NCBI GenBank assembly: GCA_002964805.2
Contig: PUDQ02000033.1
Coordinates: 1,302,001 to 1,366,000, forward strand
Reading direction: 5' to 3'
Length of the DNA stretch: 64,000 nucleotides
DNA from: Trametes villosa
Taxonomy: Eukaryota; Basidiomycota; Agaricomycetes; Polyporales; Polyporaceae
Below are positions 1-10,969 of the stretch, in pieces. A model generated the notes under the pieces. That model saw only the letters and a list, made by a program, of their open reading frames with translations. It was not told the origin of the DNA and did not search any database. Within the stretch, counting starts at the first letter, position 1; each line of letters opens with the position of its first letter. Made by a program: the position numbers and the translations under genes.

Positions 1-546
1 CTCTCAGTGCTGTCTAACGACTGCTTAGCGTGTTTCAAGCTACTTCTTTGCTGCACCGTGGCCGCCAGCCTCTCAACATCCCGCGAGCTCCCCTCTTCGT
101 CCATGGCGCACTGTGTCGCAAGCGCGATAGCACTCTTCAAGATTACTCCATAGACGCGTCGGCTACGACCGTCGTGGAAGCCCCGCCCTGCTTTTGGGGA
201 GCCTCCCGGCGCGTATACGGCGTGCGCCGGTTCATACTCCTCAGACGAACACATGACCGCCTATATCAGGACATCGGACACTCACAGGGTGCCCAAAGCG
301 ATAGTCAGACGGCGGTCGAGCGGTCAGCGCGGTGCGTCAGGCGCATGCGGCGTGCGCCCCCGTCTTCTTCCTTTCTTCGCCGGAACACTCGCGCTGCTCG
401 AGCGCTGCTTTGGTATATAAGGCCGCCGATTGGAAGTGCGGCGATCTGCATCATCGGTGGTTCTGCCTGCTCGACCTGTGCACCTCTCTAGATCCCCTAT
501 ACGACTAGCCTGCTTTTGACTGCTCGCCGCTCGCCGAGATACCGAC
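1..546. other. Upstream region of the intradiol dioxygenase gene
   Basis: No coding region is supported here. A 153-codon open frame at 30-491 shows no recognisable family and overlaps the TATA box of the next gene, so I treat it as chance. The segment probably holds the promoter and 5'UTR of the dioxygenase gene. Confidence 0.5.
414..420 (+). promoter_or_regulatory. TATA box of the dioxygenase gene
   Basis: TATATAA lies 127 nt upstream of the ATG at 547, a plausible spacing for a fungal promoter with a short 5'UTR. No binding site for a known regulator was recognised. Confidence 0.55.
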
Positions 547-1958
547 ATGGCCGATCAAGTCCCCGAGAAGGCTATCGCGAACGGGCTCCCGCCTCCCCCT
601 TTCAAGCTGCCGGTACGTTAAGCTACACTGCGGTGCGGAGATGGTGCTGACGGTTCTTGCGCGAACAGTACCCTGAGAGCGCAGATGTCATTACCGCCAA
701 CATGCTGAAGCTCACGGACCTGACTCCGGACGAGTAGGTTCCGCCGCCCAGCTGGAAAGGTTTGGGGGTGCTGATGTGGGGCCATGTCCAGCCGCAAGCG
801 TTTCCTTCTCAAGAACCTTGTCACCCACCTGCACCAGTTTGTCCGGGAGACTAGGTGGGTCGTTGGCGGAACTGAATGTGCTCCGGCACGAAGTGCCTAA
901 TGTCGCGCGCAGCCTGACCACGCAAGAGTGGGAGGAGGCCATCCTCTTCCTGACCGCCACGGGCCAGAAGTGCACGCCCATCCGCCAAGAGTTCATATTG
1001 CTCTCCGACGTGCTCGGCGTGTCCGCCCTGGTGGACGCCGTCAACAACCCGGCGGTCGAGGGCGGCACCGAGAGCAGCGTGCTCGGGCCGTTCTACACGG
1101 ACGACTCGCCTGACCGTGAGTACCCGGATTCATCTCGCGCGCAGAGAAGCTCACGCGGGCGCAAATGAAGTCGTAAATGGGGACTCGATCGCGTCCGAGG
1201 ACAAGGGCGACTACATGTACGTCGAGGGTCGCGTGCTGAGCACGGACGGGACGCCCGTAGCGAACGCGACGATCGAGACCTGGGAAACGGACGGCCACGG
1301 TGGGTGTCTTCTCGCCTTGCACCCCGCCTTGGCTTCTGCCTCTGGCCTTCGATGCTGACGGAGCTTGCGCGAAGGTTTCTACGACACGCAGTACGCGGTC
1401 CGGGAGAAGCCCGACTGCAGGGGTCGAATCCATGCAGACAAGGACGGCCGCTACGGCTACCGTGCTGTGGTCCCCGTCCCGTACCCGATCCCGGGAGACG
1501 TGCGTTGTTGCTTCCTATTCTGTGGGATATCCAAGTTAACGTCATGCACAGGGCCCTGTTGGTAAATTCCTGCTCGCGACGGGCAGGCACAACATGCGGC
1601 CCAACCACCTGCATATCATGGTTGAGGCGCCTGGATTCCGGAAGCTGACCAGTGCCTGGTATCCGGAAGGCGACGAGTGGCTGGAGAGCGACGCGGTGTT
1701 TGGCGTGAAGAAGTCCCTGGTTGTGGTAAGTGTACCTGGATATCTGGATATCTGCCCCATCAGGCGCGGGTGCTGAGCGCGATTGGTCCACAGAACCTCG
1801 CCGAGGTGCGCGACGAGGCGGAGGCGCGCAAGCGCGGCTTCCCGAAGGGCGACACCTTCAAGCTGCTGCACCACGACATCATCCTGGTTCCGGAGGAGGT
1901 CTCGAAGAAGGCGTTTGAGCAGAACGCGAAGGCCGCCGCGAAGAACGCCGCTGTGTAG
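547..1958 (+). CDS. Intradiol ring-cleavage dioxygenase (catechol/hydroxyquinol 1,2-dioxygenase family)
   Basis: Predicted cytosolic non-heme Fe(III) enzyme that opens catechol-type rings between the two hydroxyls, feeding the beta-ketoadipate route. Eight exons close in frame: 547-612, 669-733, 792-854, 913-1115, 1171-1299, 1375-1499, 1552-1725, 1794-1958, giving 329 aa. The N-terminal third matches the Dioxygenase_N helical dimerisation domain (DRKRFLLKNLVTHLHQF). The C-terminal beta-sandwich carries the expected iron ligands: tyrosines in GRYGYRAVVPVPYPIPGD and two histidines in RPNHLHIMVEAPG. Known fungal members act on hydroxyquinol or catechol from lignin aromatics; which substrate applies here cannot be read from sequence. 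No signal peptide is visible. The ATG at 547 is the first in frame after the TATA box. Confidence 0.9.
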
Positions 1959-2341
1959 AATATTGCTGTGCTGTTTGTATGCGGGAGGAGCGTATTTGTG
2001 TCCCGCGCGCGTGTAATTGTATCGTGTTTGCCTGCCGTCCTGCGCGATGCGATTGTGCTGTGCGAATGGTACGATATGCAGGCCACCGTGGGCAATGCGG
2101 TATCGGCGAGATGATGATAGGGCGGGACATGGGACTGCGAAGGAGAGAAGGCCGGAGGAGGGGAGGCTGATGGGCATTGGGCGGCGGAGTTAGCCGAGGA
2201 CGCGTGTTTACCTCGTTGCGTGCGGTGTATAGACTCAGACTGCTCCTCGCCATCGCCCTCATCGTCCGCGTCCTCTATCTCCCCCTCCCCTTCACACTCT
2301 CAATCAGAGCCCTGAGCTCGCCGGACTCTGCGATCGCTGGC
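1959..2341. other. Intergenic: dioxygenase 3' end and promoter of the decapping scaffold gene
   Basis: 383 nt. The reading frame of the next gene stays open upstream to about 2177 but contains no ATG before 2342. No other gene or RNA was recognised. Confidence 0.5.
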
Positions 2342-5300
2342 ATGGATCCCATCCCGAACAGAGATAATGTTTTCTCCCGCGGGCCCTCGCCCCCACCGCC
2401 CTCCCAGCACTTCCAGGTCCCGCAGGCCGCGCACAACGAGCCGCACGTCTCCCCCGCGCCCTCCCACCGCGAGGCCGCGCAGACGACCGCGCAGTCGCAC
2501 CTCGACTCCCTCCTCCACGGCCTGAACACGCCCTCGGCCGCGCACGTCAGCCCGCAGCCCAGCGTTGCGAGCGCAGGTATCTATCACGGCCCGCAGGAGC
2601 CCCCGCACTCCGGGCCCGCCACCCCAGCGTCTGGGCACGCTGCTTCTATCTCTTCCAACGTCTCTGGGCCGGCGAACCAGACGCACGACAGGCAGAACGC
2701 GCTCCTGTCCCTCCTGGGCACCGTCGCGTCGCCCTCTTCGAACCCGCAGCCGATGCTGCCGCCCGTGGTCGGCCCGCCCGCACCCCAGCAGGTGCCCACA
2801 CCACCCGGGTCGGCGCCGAGGCCGGGGATGTCGACGAGCGAGTCGCAGGGAAAATTCTTGCTGGAGCAGTTGATGTCCGGGTGAGTGCCTCGTTCGATCC
2901 GCACGCGACACGCCTGTATATGCCGTGGTTGTGGCGCCGAGAAATGATACTGACACGCGTTTTGTTGCCTTAAAAACCATGCAGTGGACCGAAGTACGCT
3001 CAACAAGAGTCGCAACAGCAGCCAATGTCGCTCCCGCCTTCGGGGACGTCCCCACCTTACGTTCCTCTGCCCCCTGACCAGTCGCACTCCGACGAGTACG
3101 CCGTTCCGCCCGAGTCTACCTACTCGCACGACCGCGAGTCTTCTGGATTGCACGCTGCCCCAGCTGCTGCTGAGCCGCGCGCGCCATCGCCCGCCCGCCG
3201 GTCGATGTTTGACTTTGTTTCTCCTTTCGATGCCTTGACGAGCACCACGAACCAGAGCGCGAAGAGGAAGCCCCCTCCGCCCGCGCAGCCGACCGACGAG
3301 CCCTCTTCTTGGACCCCGATGTCCGTAGACCCGAAGCGCAAATCCGTAGAAAACCTCATGGACCAACTCACGCGGGGGCAGGCTCCTCCGCCCCAGCCGT
3401 CCCAGCCGCCTGTCGCTCCTTACGACCCTTACAGCCCGATGCCGGCGGAGGAGTCTCACATTGAGGCTCTCCAGGCGAGGGCCGCTCGTCCGCTGCCGCC
3501 CCAGCCTATCCACCCGACTGGCTCTCCGCGCTCGTCTCCGCCCAAGCAGGCGAGCCAGGCGGTCCGCCAGCAGCGTCGCGCTGCGGACTCGCCGATCGGC
3601 CAGCCTGGTGCACCTCAAGGCCCCTTCGGCAACAACTACAACAGGGATAAGGAGAGCTCCCCGCTACCGCAGCAGCGCGGCGCCGGGCCGGACGGTCGGC
3701 GCGGTAACGGCGCGAAGGGTAAGAACGTGAGCCCGAGGTAAGATTTAGTTCACTCAGCACCGACAAAGAACGGATTGGCTGAGCGTTCCTTTAGTGCTCA
3801 GTCGCAGACGATCGTGTTCGACGTCACGCAGCCTCTGGAGGAGATCCAAGCGCCTCAGGATAACGTGAAGTCGACCGCTATCGCGCTCGTCAAGGTCGAC
3901 TCGACCTTCTTGCCCGGTACCACGATTGGTGCCACTCAGTGGGTGGCGTATGCCATGACCAAGGGTACAGCTTTTCTTTGTGCCGTACCTCTGGGACAAA
4001 CACTCACAGTATGTTAACAGGCCGCGTCCGCGTCATCTCCCGCTCTAGCGGTGACAGGACCTTGCTTCAGCTGCCGTCTCTGTTCCCTCCGACTACCGCC
4101 GTTTGCGACATGTCCGTTCACGAAAACAGGCTCGCAGGTGTGACTTCTGACGGTGGCTTCCTCGTGTGGGAGCTCCCGCCCGTCATCACCGACGACGTTC
4201 CGTATGTCTGCTCTTCATAAAACCCCCGGTTGACACTAACTCAGCTTACAGCGGGACGGTTATGCTCTGCGTATACCCTCAGAACGACTTGGAGCCGCTC
4301 CATGCAGTCAAGTGGCACCCTCAGCAGCCCGACTTGGTCGCGGTCGCCTCGGACACGAACGTGTACCTGATCAACATCGCGGACGCTGCGCATGCCTTTG
4401 GCGGCGAGCCGATTTCTCAGGTTGATCTCCACCGCGTTGGTCAGATCTTCTCCGTCCCCTCCGTGAGTACAGCGCTCTTCCCTATTAGTGAACGGCGTCT
4501 TACCTATATTGTAGCCCATCGTCGCGTTCGACTTCGATGTCCCCCGGAACGCGCTTGCGACGATCTCCGAGGACTCTACGCTGACAATGTGGAACATCCG
4601 CGACAAGCTGCCGTTCTGGTCACACAAGATCCGGGGCGACGATCTCCCGTCGTCGCTCACCTTCGTCGACGGCGGCGTGATCGTCGGCCGCAAGAAGGGC
4701 ACCATCTTCCAGCTCCTCCCGGTCATGGGCCGCCAGGTGCTCTCCACGATCCGCTTCGTGAGCGGCGAGCACGAGGACCCGCAGATGTTCGGGCACGCGA
4801 ACTACGACTCGCGCAACCAGACGCTCTGGATCGCGAACAACCGCCGCGAGAGCATCATCGCGTTCAAGCTCAACTTCGACCCCTCGACGCCGTCCCCCGG
4901 CGGCGAGGACGCGCGCGGCGCGTACTTTGAGCAGGTCGTCGAGTTCAGCGGCCCGAAGCCGACGATTCACTTCGTCATCCTCACCGCCGACGCGGACCCG
5001 CACGGTGACGAGGCGCATGCTGCCTGCGTCGCCGCGAAGTTGCCTCCCGGCGAGCTCGCCCTCGTGGCGTTCTCCGTGCACTCCTCCGGTGTCGACCAGG
5101 TGCTGATCAGGCGGGAGTGGTACGACGACGCTCTGAGCAGCGCGCCTGCGCGCTTCCCTGCCCACCACGGCGCCATCGACCCGCGGTCGCAGCGCCAGCA
5201 GCCGATCCCCATCGGTCACGGGCAGCAGTTCAGCCACCCCTCGGCGAACGCGTCCCCCATGGGCGTGCCCGCGCAGCAGCGGATCAAGACGCCGCCGTCC

Positions 5301-7102
5301 GAGGAGGTCGACGTCGAGGCCTCTGCACAGGAGGGCGGCCGCGGCGGCAAGGGCAAGAACAACAAGGGCAAGAACGTCGGCTGGAAGGACAAGGATGAGC
5401 GCGAGAAGGCCGAGAAGAAGCCCGAGCTCGACTACAGCTCTGACCTCGGTGTGACGCTCTCCAAGGAGATCAAGAAGTCTGAGGAAAGCCTCCACAACCG
5501 CCTCGGGCGGCTCATCTCGAAGGAGCTCGACAAGCAGCGTGCGTATATGCGTGTAGTATAGGGGTAGTAATTCATACTGACGGCGTGTTTCAGACTTGCG
5601 CCTTGAGGAAGTCCGGCAGAGCGAGCAGGCCGCCGACTTTATCCGCCAGGAGAAGATCCTGAAGCTCATCTCCACCGAGCTGACGAAGAACACGACCCGC
5701 GTCGTCGAGATGGCCGTCAAGGCCGAGGTCCAGAACTCAGTGCTCCCGTCGCTCGAGAACATCACGAAGACGGAGGTGAAGGCGGCGCTCAGTAACCAGA
5801 TCGCGAAGGGTGTCAGCGATGCGATGAAGACGGTACGTCCGCGCCGTTGTGTGGCAGCCGCGAAGCACTCACATTGAGCCGAATGTCATAGAACCTTCCG
5901 AACGAGATCGAGCGCGTGCTCATCCGGCCCGAAATGGCCACCCAGGTCGCACGGGCGTTCTCAGCGAACGTGATGCCTGTTATTGAGCGTCAGGTCAAGG
6001 AGAGCCTCTCGAAGAACATGGTCCCTCAGACCGCGCTCCACCAAGAGCTCTCGAGGGAGGTTCGCTCGGAGATCCTGAACCTCAAGAAGGAGGTCCTGAC
6101 GTGGCAGAGCGACGCGCTCCGCGGACAGGAGGTACGTGGATTGTTGGTCGTGTGACCGTCCTTGCTAATCCAAAACCCAGTCTCTCATCCGCGAGCTCGA
6201 GCAATCCGTCCGTGTGTTGTCGGAACAAGTCAAATTCCTCTCTATGAATGCAGCTTCCTCCAGCTTCGGTCATCCTATGCAGAACCGCAGCTCGCCCGGG
6301 CCTTCTTCCGCCGGCAGCAATATGCTTCCCCCTAGTCAGCTCTCCCAGCTCCTACGTCAGCAGAACCTTCCTCCCCCTCCCATGAACCAGCCCACCGGCT
6401 ACCAGCCCCATGCGTTCCAACAACCCCCGCAGCAACCCCCCGCTATGCACGGCCCGTGGTTCGGCCCGAACATCGCGGCCCCGCAGGCTTCTCACCCGAC
6501 CGCGCCGCCGCCTCTCCCACAGCAACAGCAGCAGCAACCCATGTCGCGAGCGACGCCGCCCGCCTCCGGCCAGCCGGAGGAGTGGGACGATGCGTACCTG
6601 GCGGTTCTCGGCTCCCAGGACACACGGCAGCTCCGTGAGCTGCTCGCGCGCTCCAACCCGGAGATCGTCATGCCGTTGAACGGCCCGAGTCCGCTCTCGC
6701 AGGCAGTCATGCTCACGCTGGTACATAGGGTGCGTGTGGCTTCTATCGACTGTATCTGTGTGAAAGATGTGCTGACGATCTGGTCTAGCTCTCCACCATC
6801 ATCGGCGAGACGCCACCGGTTGACGAGTCGTTCAAGGTCGCGCTGTGGTGGCTGCAGCGGGCGGCTACCGTCCTCAACACCTCTGTAAGTGTCCTCGTGC
6901 GTAAGCCTGATCGGGTGACTCACATCTACTCCAGGACCCCCTCATCTCGCCATACGTTTCACGCGTCATGCCGAACGTGCAGCAGATGCTGAACTCGACG
7001 AAGCAGCGGCTCGCTATTCTCCCGGGATTGCCGTCGTCTGAGACGCCACGCACAATCTCGGAGATCCAAGAGATCCTGAACCGCAAGCCGATGTCAGGAT
7101 GA
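2342..7102 (+). CDS. EDC4: EDC4/Ge-1-like enhancer of mRNA decapping (S. pombe Pdc1-like)
   Basis: Predicted P-body scaffold that binds the Dcp1/Dcp2 decapping machinery. Eleven exons close in frame at 1389 aa: 2342-2880, 2985-3737, 3795-3964, 4021-4201, 4252-4462, 4515-5538, 5594-5832, 5892-6131, 6181-6729, 6789-6884, 6935-7102. In order: a Pro/Ser/Gln-rich disordered region (about residues 1-430), a WD40-like beta-propeller (QTIVFDV, HAVKWHPQQPDLVAVASD, STLTMWNIRDK, NQTLWIANNRRESIIAFKL), a Lys-rich linker, coiled-coil helices (about 970-1150), a Pro/Gln-rich stretch with CAG-encoded Gln, and the C-terminal helical domain (FKVALWWLQRAATVLN, ISPYVSRVMPNVQQML) typical of EDC4. The long N-terminal disordered arm resembles that of fungal Edc4 proteins. 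Family call is from motif order and the C-terminal helical domain; it could not be searched. Confidence 0.85.
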
Positions 7103-8690
7103 CTCTGAGTCCGCCGCTCCGCGTGTTCGCCGCTGCCGTTTCCGCATGTTTTCTTCTTGGGCCTCTCTCTCATCGATGCAGTGCAGAAAGTACATTATTT
7201 TCTACCATACTCGCAGGGTTGCACCCTCGCCGCCTTTCTACCGCTAGTCGCGCATGTTCTCTTGCACTTACGATTCCTCATGCTCCTGAATGACGTTACG
7301 ATCTTACGATGCCCGGATTGATTCTCGGTCGGCCTCCCTGTTGTCTCGCCGTTGTTGTCGACTGTCGAAAATTGTACTGCCGTGTTACTCTACGTATGGG
7401 CGCAGCAAATATATTCCATTCATCTCATGACTCCCTTGGCGTGCCCGAAACGAGTGGCCGTGGCGCTTTGTCCGCTACGTATGACAGGAGCCGTACGCTT
7501 TTGTTGTCTAGATGGCAGGTCGTGATCGCGACGCGAGGGCTAGGCTGCGGGAGCACTTCCGTCCGAGTACCACAACGCCGTCTCGGGGGTAATATTCTAT
7601 ATCCCGTGATATTACATCGAACGACCACACGGCCGTTCCTTCGCCCTGCGCCCGTCCCCGCTACCTCCGTCCCCCGCGAACCTCCTAGTTAGCGGATGAG
7701 TGCTCTCCGGACCGTTGTACGAGCCTGGCCGACATGTGTGGAGGATCCGCCAGAAGGACGTAGATTGAACGGCGATGTCGTCGGGCGCACTGTCCTAGGC
7801 TCTGAACTCTGCCTGACGGGCTCATGAGAATACCCGGGCAGCGTAGAAAAAATGTTTTTTCGCCGCTATTTGTGCTCCGCCGAGTCCAGCGTGCCCTGGA
7901 AGATGCCGTCAGCGGTCTTCGCGGTATACTAGGAAGCGGTATAGCAGCCCGGCTGACTGATGCTGATTGACGGGGCGGTGCTTCCCCCATATGAGTCCAC
8001 CGCATGGGGGCCAGGAACGCTGCCTTGGGAGCGGCCTGCTTCGCACCGCGGGCTGGTGACGCACCGAGGGTGGGAACGGCGGCGCGCCGCCGTCGCTGCA
8101 GGAGTTCCGCGCACCAAAGCGAGCGGGCGAGACGCCGCGCGCGAGCCCGAGATACGGGCTGCTGCAGGGCCGCTGAAAATAGGCCCAGTACTTGCTCCGC
8201 CCGTCCGATCGTCGCAGCATCCTTACAGAGGGAAGCGCAAGGAAGCCGGGCTGGTTCCCCTCGTGGGCGGATGCGATCTGTCGCTGGGGGGATAAGATAA
8301 TCTGCTCACCAAGAGCAGCATACGCGCAGGGTCCCCGGGTAGGGTTTCTGGGGTTTCGAGGGCCGGCCGACATGTGGGCAAATCCGCAGAAGCCCGCGGG
8401 TGTGGAACTGTCGTAACAAGGCAGCACCTGGTGCGAGCCGGCACGCCACAGCGCCCTGGGCGAGTAGTGTCATTGCCAATAGCGAGCGCGGAGCATGATA
8501 GGACTTACGGCAACGCTGATGCAGTGGGGACGCGGAGGCCGGGTGACAGTGTGCTACCCACATCCAGAAAAGCGCGCATCCAGAAAATCGCGCAGGCTGG
8601 GGCTGCGCGAACGTACTTGGTTGCCTTTTATGGTCGGTTGTGGCGAGGTACGACGCACGTGGGGCGCTCCGATCAGATCTGGGGGTGGGA
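7103..8690. other. Long gene-poor intergenic region
   Basis: About 1.6 kb without a gene I can support. Open frames at 7309-7692 (+) and 7909-8427 (-) give Arg/Pro-rich translations with no family signature. Two loosely similar 30-35 nt segments (near 7728 and 8365) share the core GGCCGACATGTG followed by ATCCGC and AGAAG. The 3' part is the metallothionein promoter. Confidence 0.5.
8561..8592. repeat. 16-bp tandem repeat (two units) upstream of the metallothionein gene
   Basis: CATCCAGAAAAGCGCG at 8561-8576 is followed directly by CATCCAGAAAATCGCG at 8577-8592, a 15/16 match. It ends about 100 nt upstream of the TATA box, so it is a candidate cis-element. Across the unit junction, GCGCGCA reads TGCGCGC on the other strand, which fits the animal metal-response core TGCRCNC; whether that core works in fungi is not established. 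Confidence 0.6.
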
Positions 8691-8696
8691 TATAAG
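8691..8696 (+). promoter_or_regulatory. TATA box of the metallothionein gene
   Basis: TATAAG in the context GATATAAGCAG lies 97 nt upstream of the metallothionein ATG. A pyrimidine-rich, CA-rich leader follows, as in strongly expressed fungal genes. Confidence 0.6.
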
Positions 8697-8787
8697 CAGC
8701 GCTCCCCGACGCCAGTGGGTTCCTCCAGTCCACCATCCTCCAACACCCAGCACCACTACCACTCACCTCATCCCACAAGTCTTCATC

Positions 8788-9006
8788 ATGTACGCTGTAC
8801 GTGTCGATGTCCCCTTGACCATCGTCGTGCCGTTGCTGACCGTCGGTGTGCTCACTTGATAGACCACCGACGCCCCCAAGAACGCTGCCTGCGGCTCCAG
8901 CTCCTGCAACTGCGGCGAGACGTAAGCGTCGCCCACTCTAGACGTCGATCAAGCACTCACCTTATCCTCTAGCTGCGGCTGCAAGGCCGGCGAGTGCAAG
9001 TGCTGA
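8788..9006 (+). CDS. Small cysteine-rich metallothionein (33 aa, three exons)
   Basis: Predicted cytosolic metal-binding peptide, probably Cu(I), for metal storage and detoxification. Exons 8788-8796, 8863-8921 and 8973-9006 total 102 nt and close in frame at 33 aa. Exon 1 encodes only three residues. Introns have clean borders (GTACGT...ATAG, GTAAGC...CTAG). Seven cysteines sit at residues 13, 18, 20, 24, 26, 31 and 33, three pairs being CxC (CNC, CGC, CKC), as in the short seven-Cys copper metallothioneins of Neurospora and Agaricus. There are no aromatic residues beyond Tyr2. The gene has its own TATA box and a tandem repeat upstream, and is isolated from other genes. Metal preference and inducibility are inferences. 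Confidence 0.87.
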
Positions 9007-9277
9007 ACGCCTCACCACTCCCATCGCACTCCCTATCCCTCATGTTGAATGATCATCTCCCTGCCTCCCCCAATCAAGCTATGTGTGGGTAGTGTGGGGT
9101 CAGCGTGTAGGATAGGCTGTATGGTCGGGACTGTATTGTATCACCAATGATTGTATGCCGTCGAGCCTTGGAATCATACCGATGCGTGTTGTATATTGTC
9201 GGCGGGAAGCGTTGCGAGGGCAAGCCCACGAGTGCGGGAACGACCGGGGTATCCATCTGTATCGGCGTGCTACCATA

Positions 9278-10744
9278 CTATACACGGGTGATGTGCGCTG
9301 CGATACAAATTATGTAAGTCCACAGACGTGTCGGACATGACAAGACACACCTAGATCCGCGTACCGCTGCCTGCGGTCTGGGTCGATGTCCTGAAGCTTC
9401 GACAGCAGCTCCAGGCACTCGCTTCCCAGGCTGTCCTTCTGCCCACTTGGCATAGCATCGCCGTATCTCCGCAGCAGTAGTCTCTTGTAGAACACCAGCG
9501 ACTCCATGCACCCTACGACGCGAATTAGCCGGCGTCGTCGAGGCCCGTCGGGGCTTAGAGCGTAGGCGAAGCACTCACACTTGCTATCCGGCTGCTCGTC
9601 TAGGAGCTCTTGTATGGAAGCAATCTCCCTCTCCACGATGCCTTGGTCGTCCCCTAACCCCATCCCCCGTCTCAATACTTGCCATCCGTCCACAGCTGAC
9701 AGAAGCTTACCTGGTCCGATGAGCCACCGGTGATAGATCCATACGCTCTGGTCGTTCGGATCGGTATACATTGCGTTCTTCACCAGGTCAAACTCTGTAT
9801 AAGGCTGAGGTCACGTCGTCGAGCACGCCGTTGGCTGGTCACTTACCGTCCTCGGACGACTTCGCCTTGTCCAGCTTTCCTGCAGCCCATAGCGACGTCA
9901 GGACCTTGGAACGCTGGTGCCATGCGCTGAAGTTGGAGAAGTTCGCTTCGATCTTGCGCTTCGTGTATGCGAGTTCAGATTGTTCAGTCCGCTTGACGGG
10001 CATCTGGGCGAGGACGTATCGGCGGTAGTTCCACGCGTGGACTACGGAGGGTAGCGAGGGGTCAGGCGTCGGCAACGGCCCACGGTAGAAGCAGGTATTC
10101 TCACAATTGCGCGGGTCAGCGTCGAGCATCCTCTCGACGACGAAGAGCTCCTTGTTCCAGTAAGACTGGCGCCATCCATGAGGGTCGGCCTCCGAAGGGC
10201 CGTCGGGAACTTGCTGCAGACACCACTGGCGGTGGTTCCATATCCAGTAGACCTTTGGGTGCTGCTTGAGGAAGGCGGTGGTCAAGGACAGGTCTTCGGA
10301 AAGGAGATCGTTGATCTCGGTAGGTGTGCTAGACAGAGGGAGGGTTGTCGGATGGTTAGCGGTGGAATATGTCGGAGGCTGAGTAGGCAGTACCGGGTAG
10401 GGAATAGGCCATTGACGAGGATGTTCCTGCGGTAGTTCCAGACGGTGTAGAATTCAGGATTAACGTGCAGCAGCTTAGTGGTGAGATCGAAGGATTCGGG
10501 GGTCCAACTATTTTCTCTTCTCTGCGCGAGAACGAGGTCATATAACGGGGAGGGTGTGGTACCGCCGCGGTCAGAACTTACCCTGGCGAGGACCTCCGCG
10601 GTTAAGCTCTCGTACTCTCTGAGCTTTGCCCGCTCCCTCTCTTTCTTCGCGGCGAGGGCCTCACGAGAGTATCTGACCTGTTTAATACCGTGCTAGATGT
10701 GCGTCAGCCTCTGTTTGCGATTGTGGTGGTTTAGAGGGTACCAT
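9278..10744 (-). CDS. BET4: Rab geranylgeranyltransferase alpha subunit
   Basis: Alpha subunit of the type II protein geranylgeranyltransferase that, with Bet2 and Rab escort protein, adds geranylgeranyl groups to Rab GTPases. The first exon is only the ATG (10742-10744), followed by a 49-nt intron; exon 2 begins HGIKQVRYSREAL, giving the conserved family start MHG. Further exons: 10582-10692, 10394-10521, 9847-10328, 9711-9794, 9579-9653, then 9351-9512 and 9278-9297 (354 aa). Reading through the last donor instead gives a stop at 9310 and 361 aa; I cannot decide. Prenyltransferase alpha repeats are clear: VWNYRRN, YWIWNHRQW, HAWNYRRYVL, FSAWHQRS, VWIYHRWLIG. The KWCMESLVFYKR segment matches the family C-terminal region. 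It shares a 225-bp divergent promoter with SYF1. Confidence 0.9.
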
Positions 10745-10969
10745 GGTGGATGAGCGTAGAAAGATAAGAAGGGCAGTGAGCAAGCGGAGGGAGAGATGGT
10801 GCAATGGTCAAGCGCCCGCGACGCGTTTCGCAGACGCGCCTGCGCACGTGAGACGCCCTCTCGCGCCGCGCGCCTCGACGGAGTTGTCCTTCGACTCTGT
10901 CCACCCACTCGCGAGGCTCCTCTACCCTCGTCCTCGCCGCCGCCGGCCTCCCCCACGCTCAGCTTTACG
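10745..10969. promoter_or_regulatory. Divergent promoter between BET4 and SYF1
   Basis: Only 225 nt separate the two start codons, so both genes must share this segment as promoter and 5'UTR. It is pyrimidine-rich towards SYF1. No TATA box is apparent, which fits housekeeping genes. Confidence 0.6.

Noticed and set aside
2584..3618. 344-codon minus-strand open frame
   Set aside because: Arg-rich antisense shadow of the Pro/Ser-rich N-terminal exon of the same gene.
4620..5765. 381-codon minus-strand open frame
   Set aside because: It lies antisense to the decapping scaffold exon with conserved WD40 sequence; long Leu/Val/Arg-rich antisense frames are expected from GC-rich codon use.
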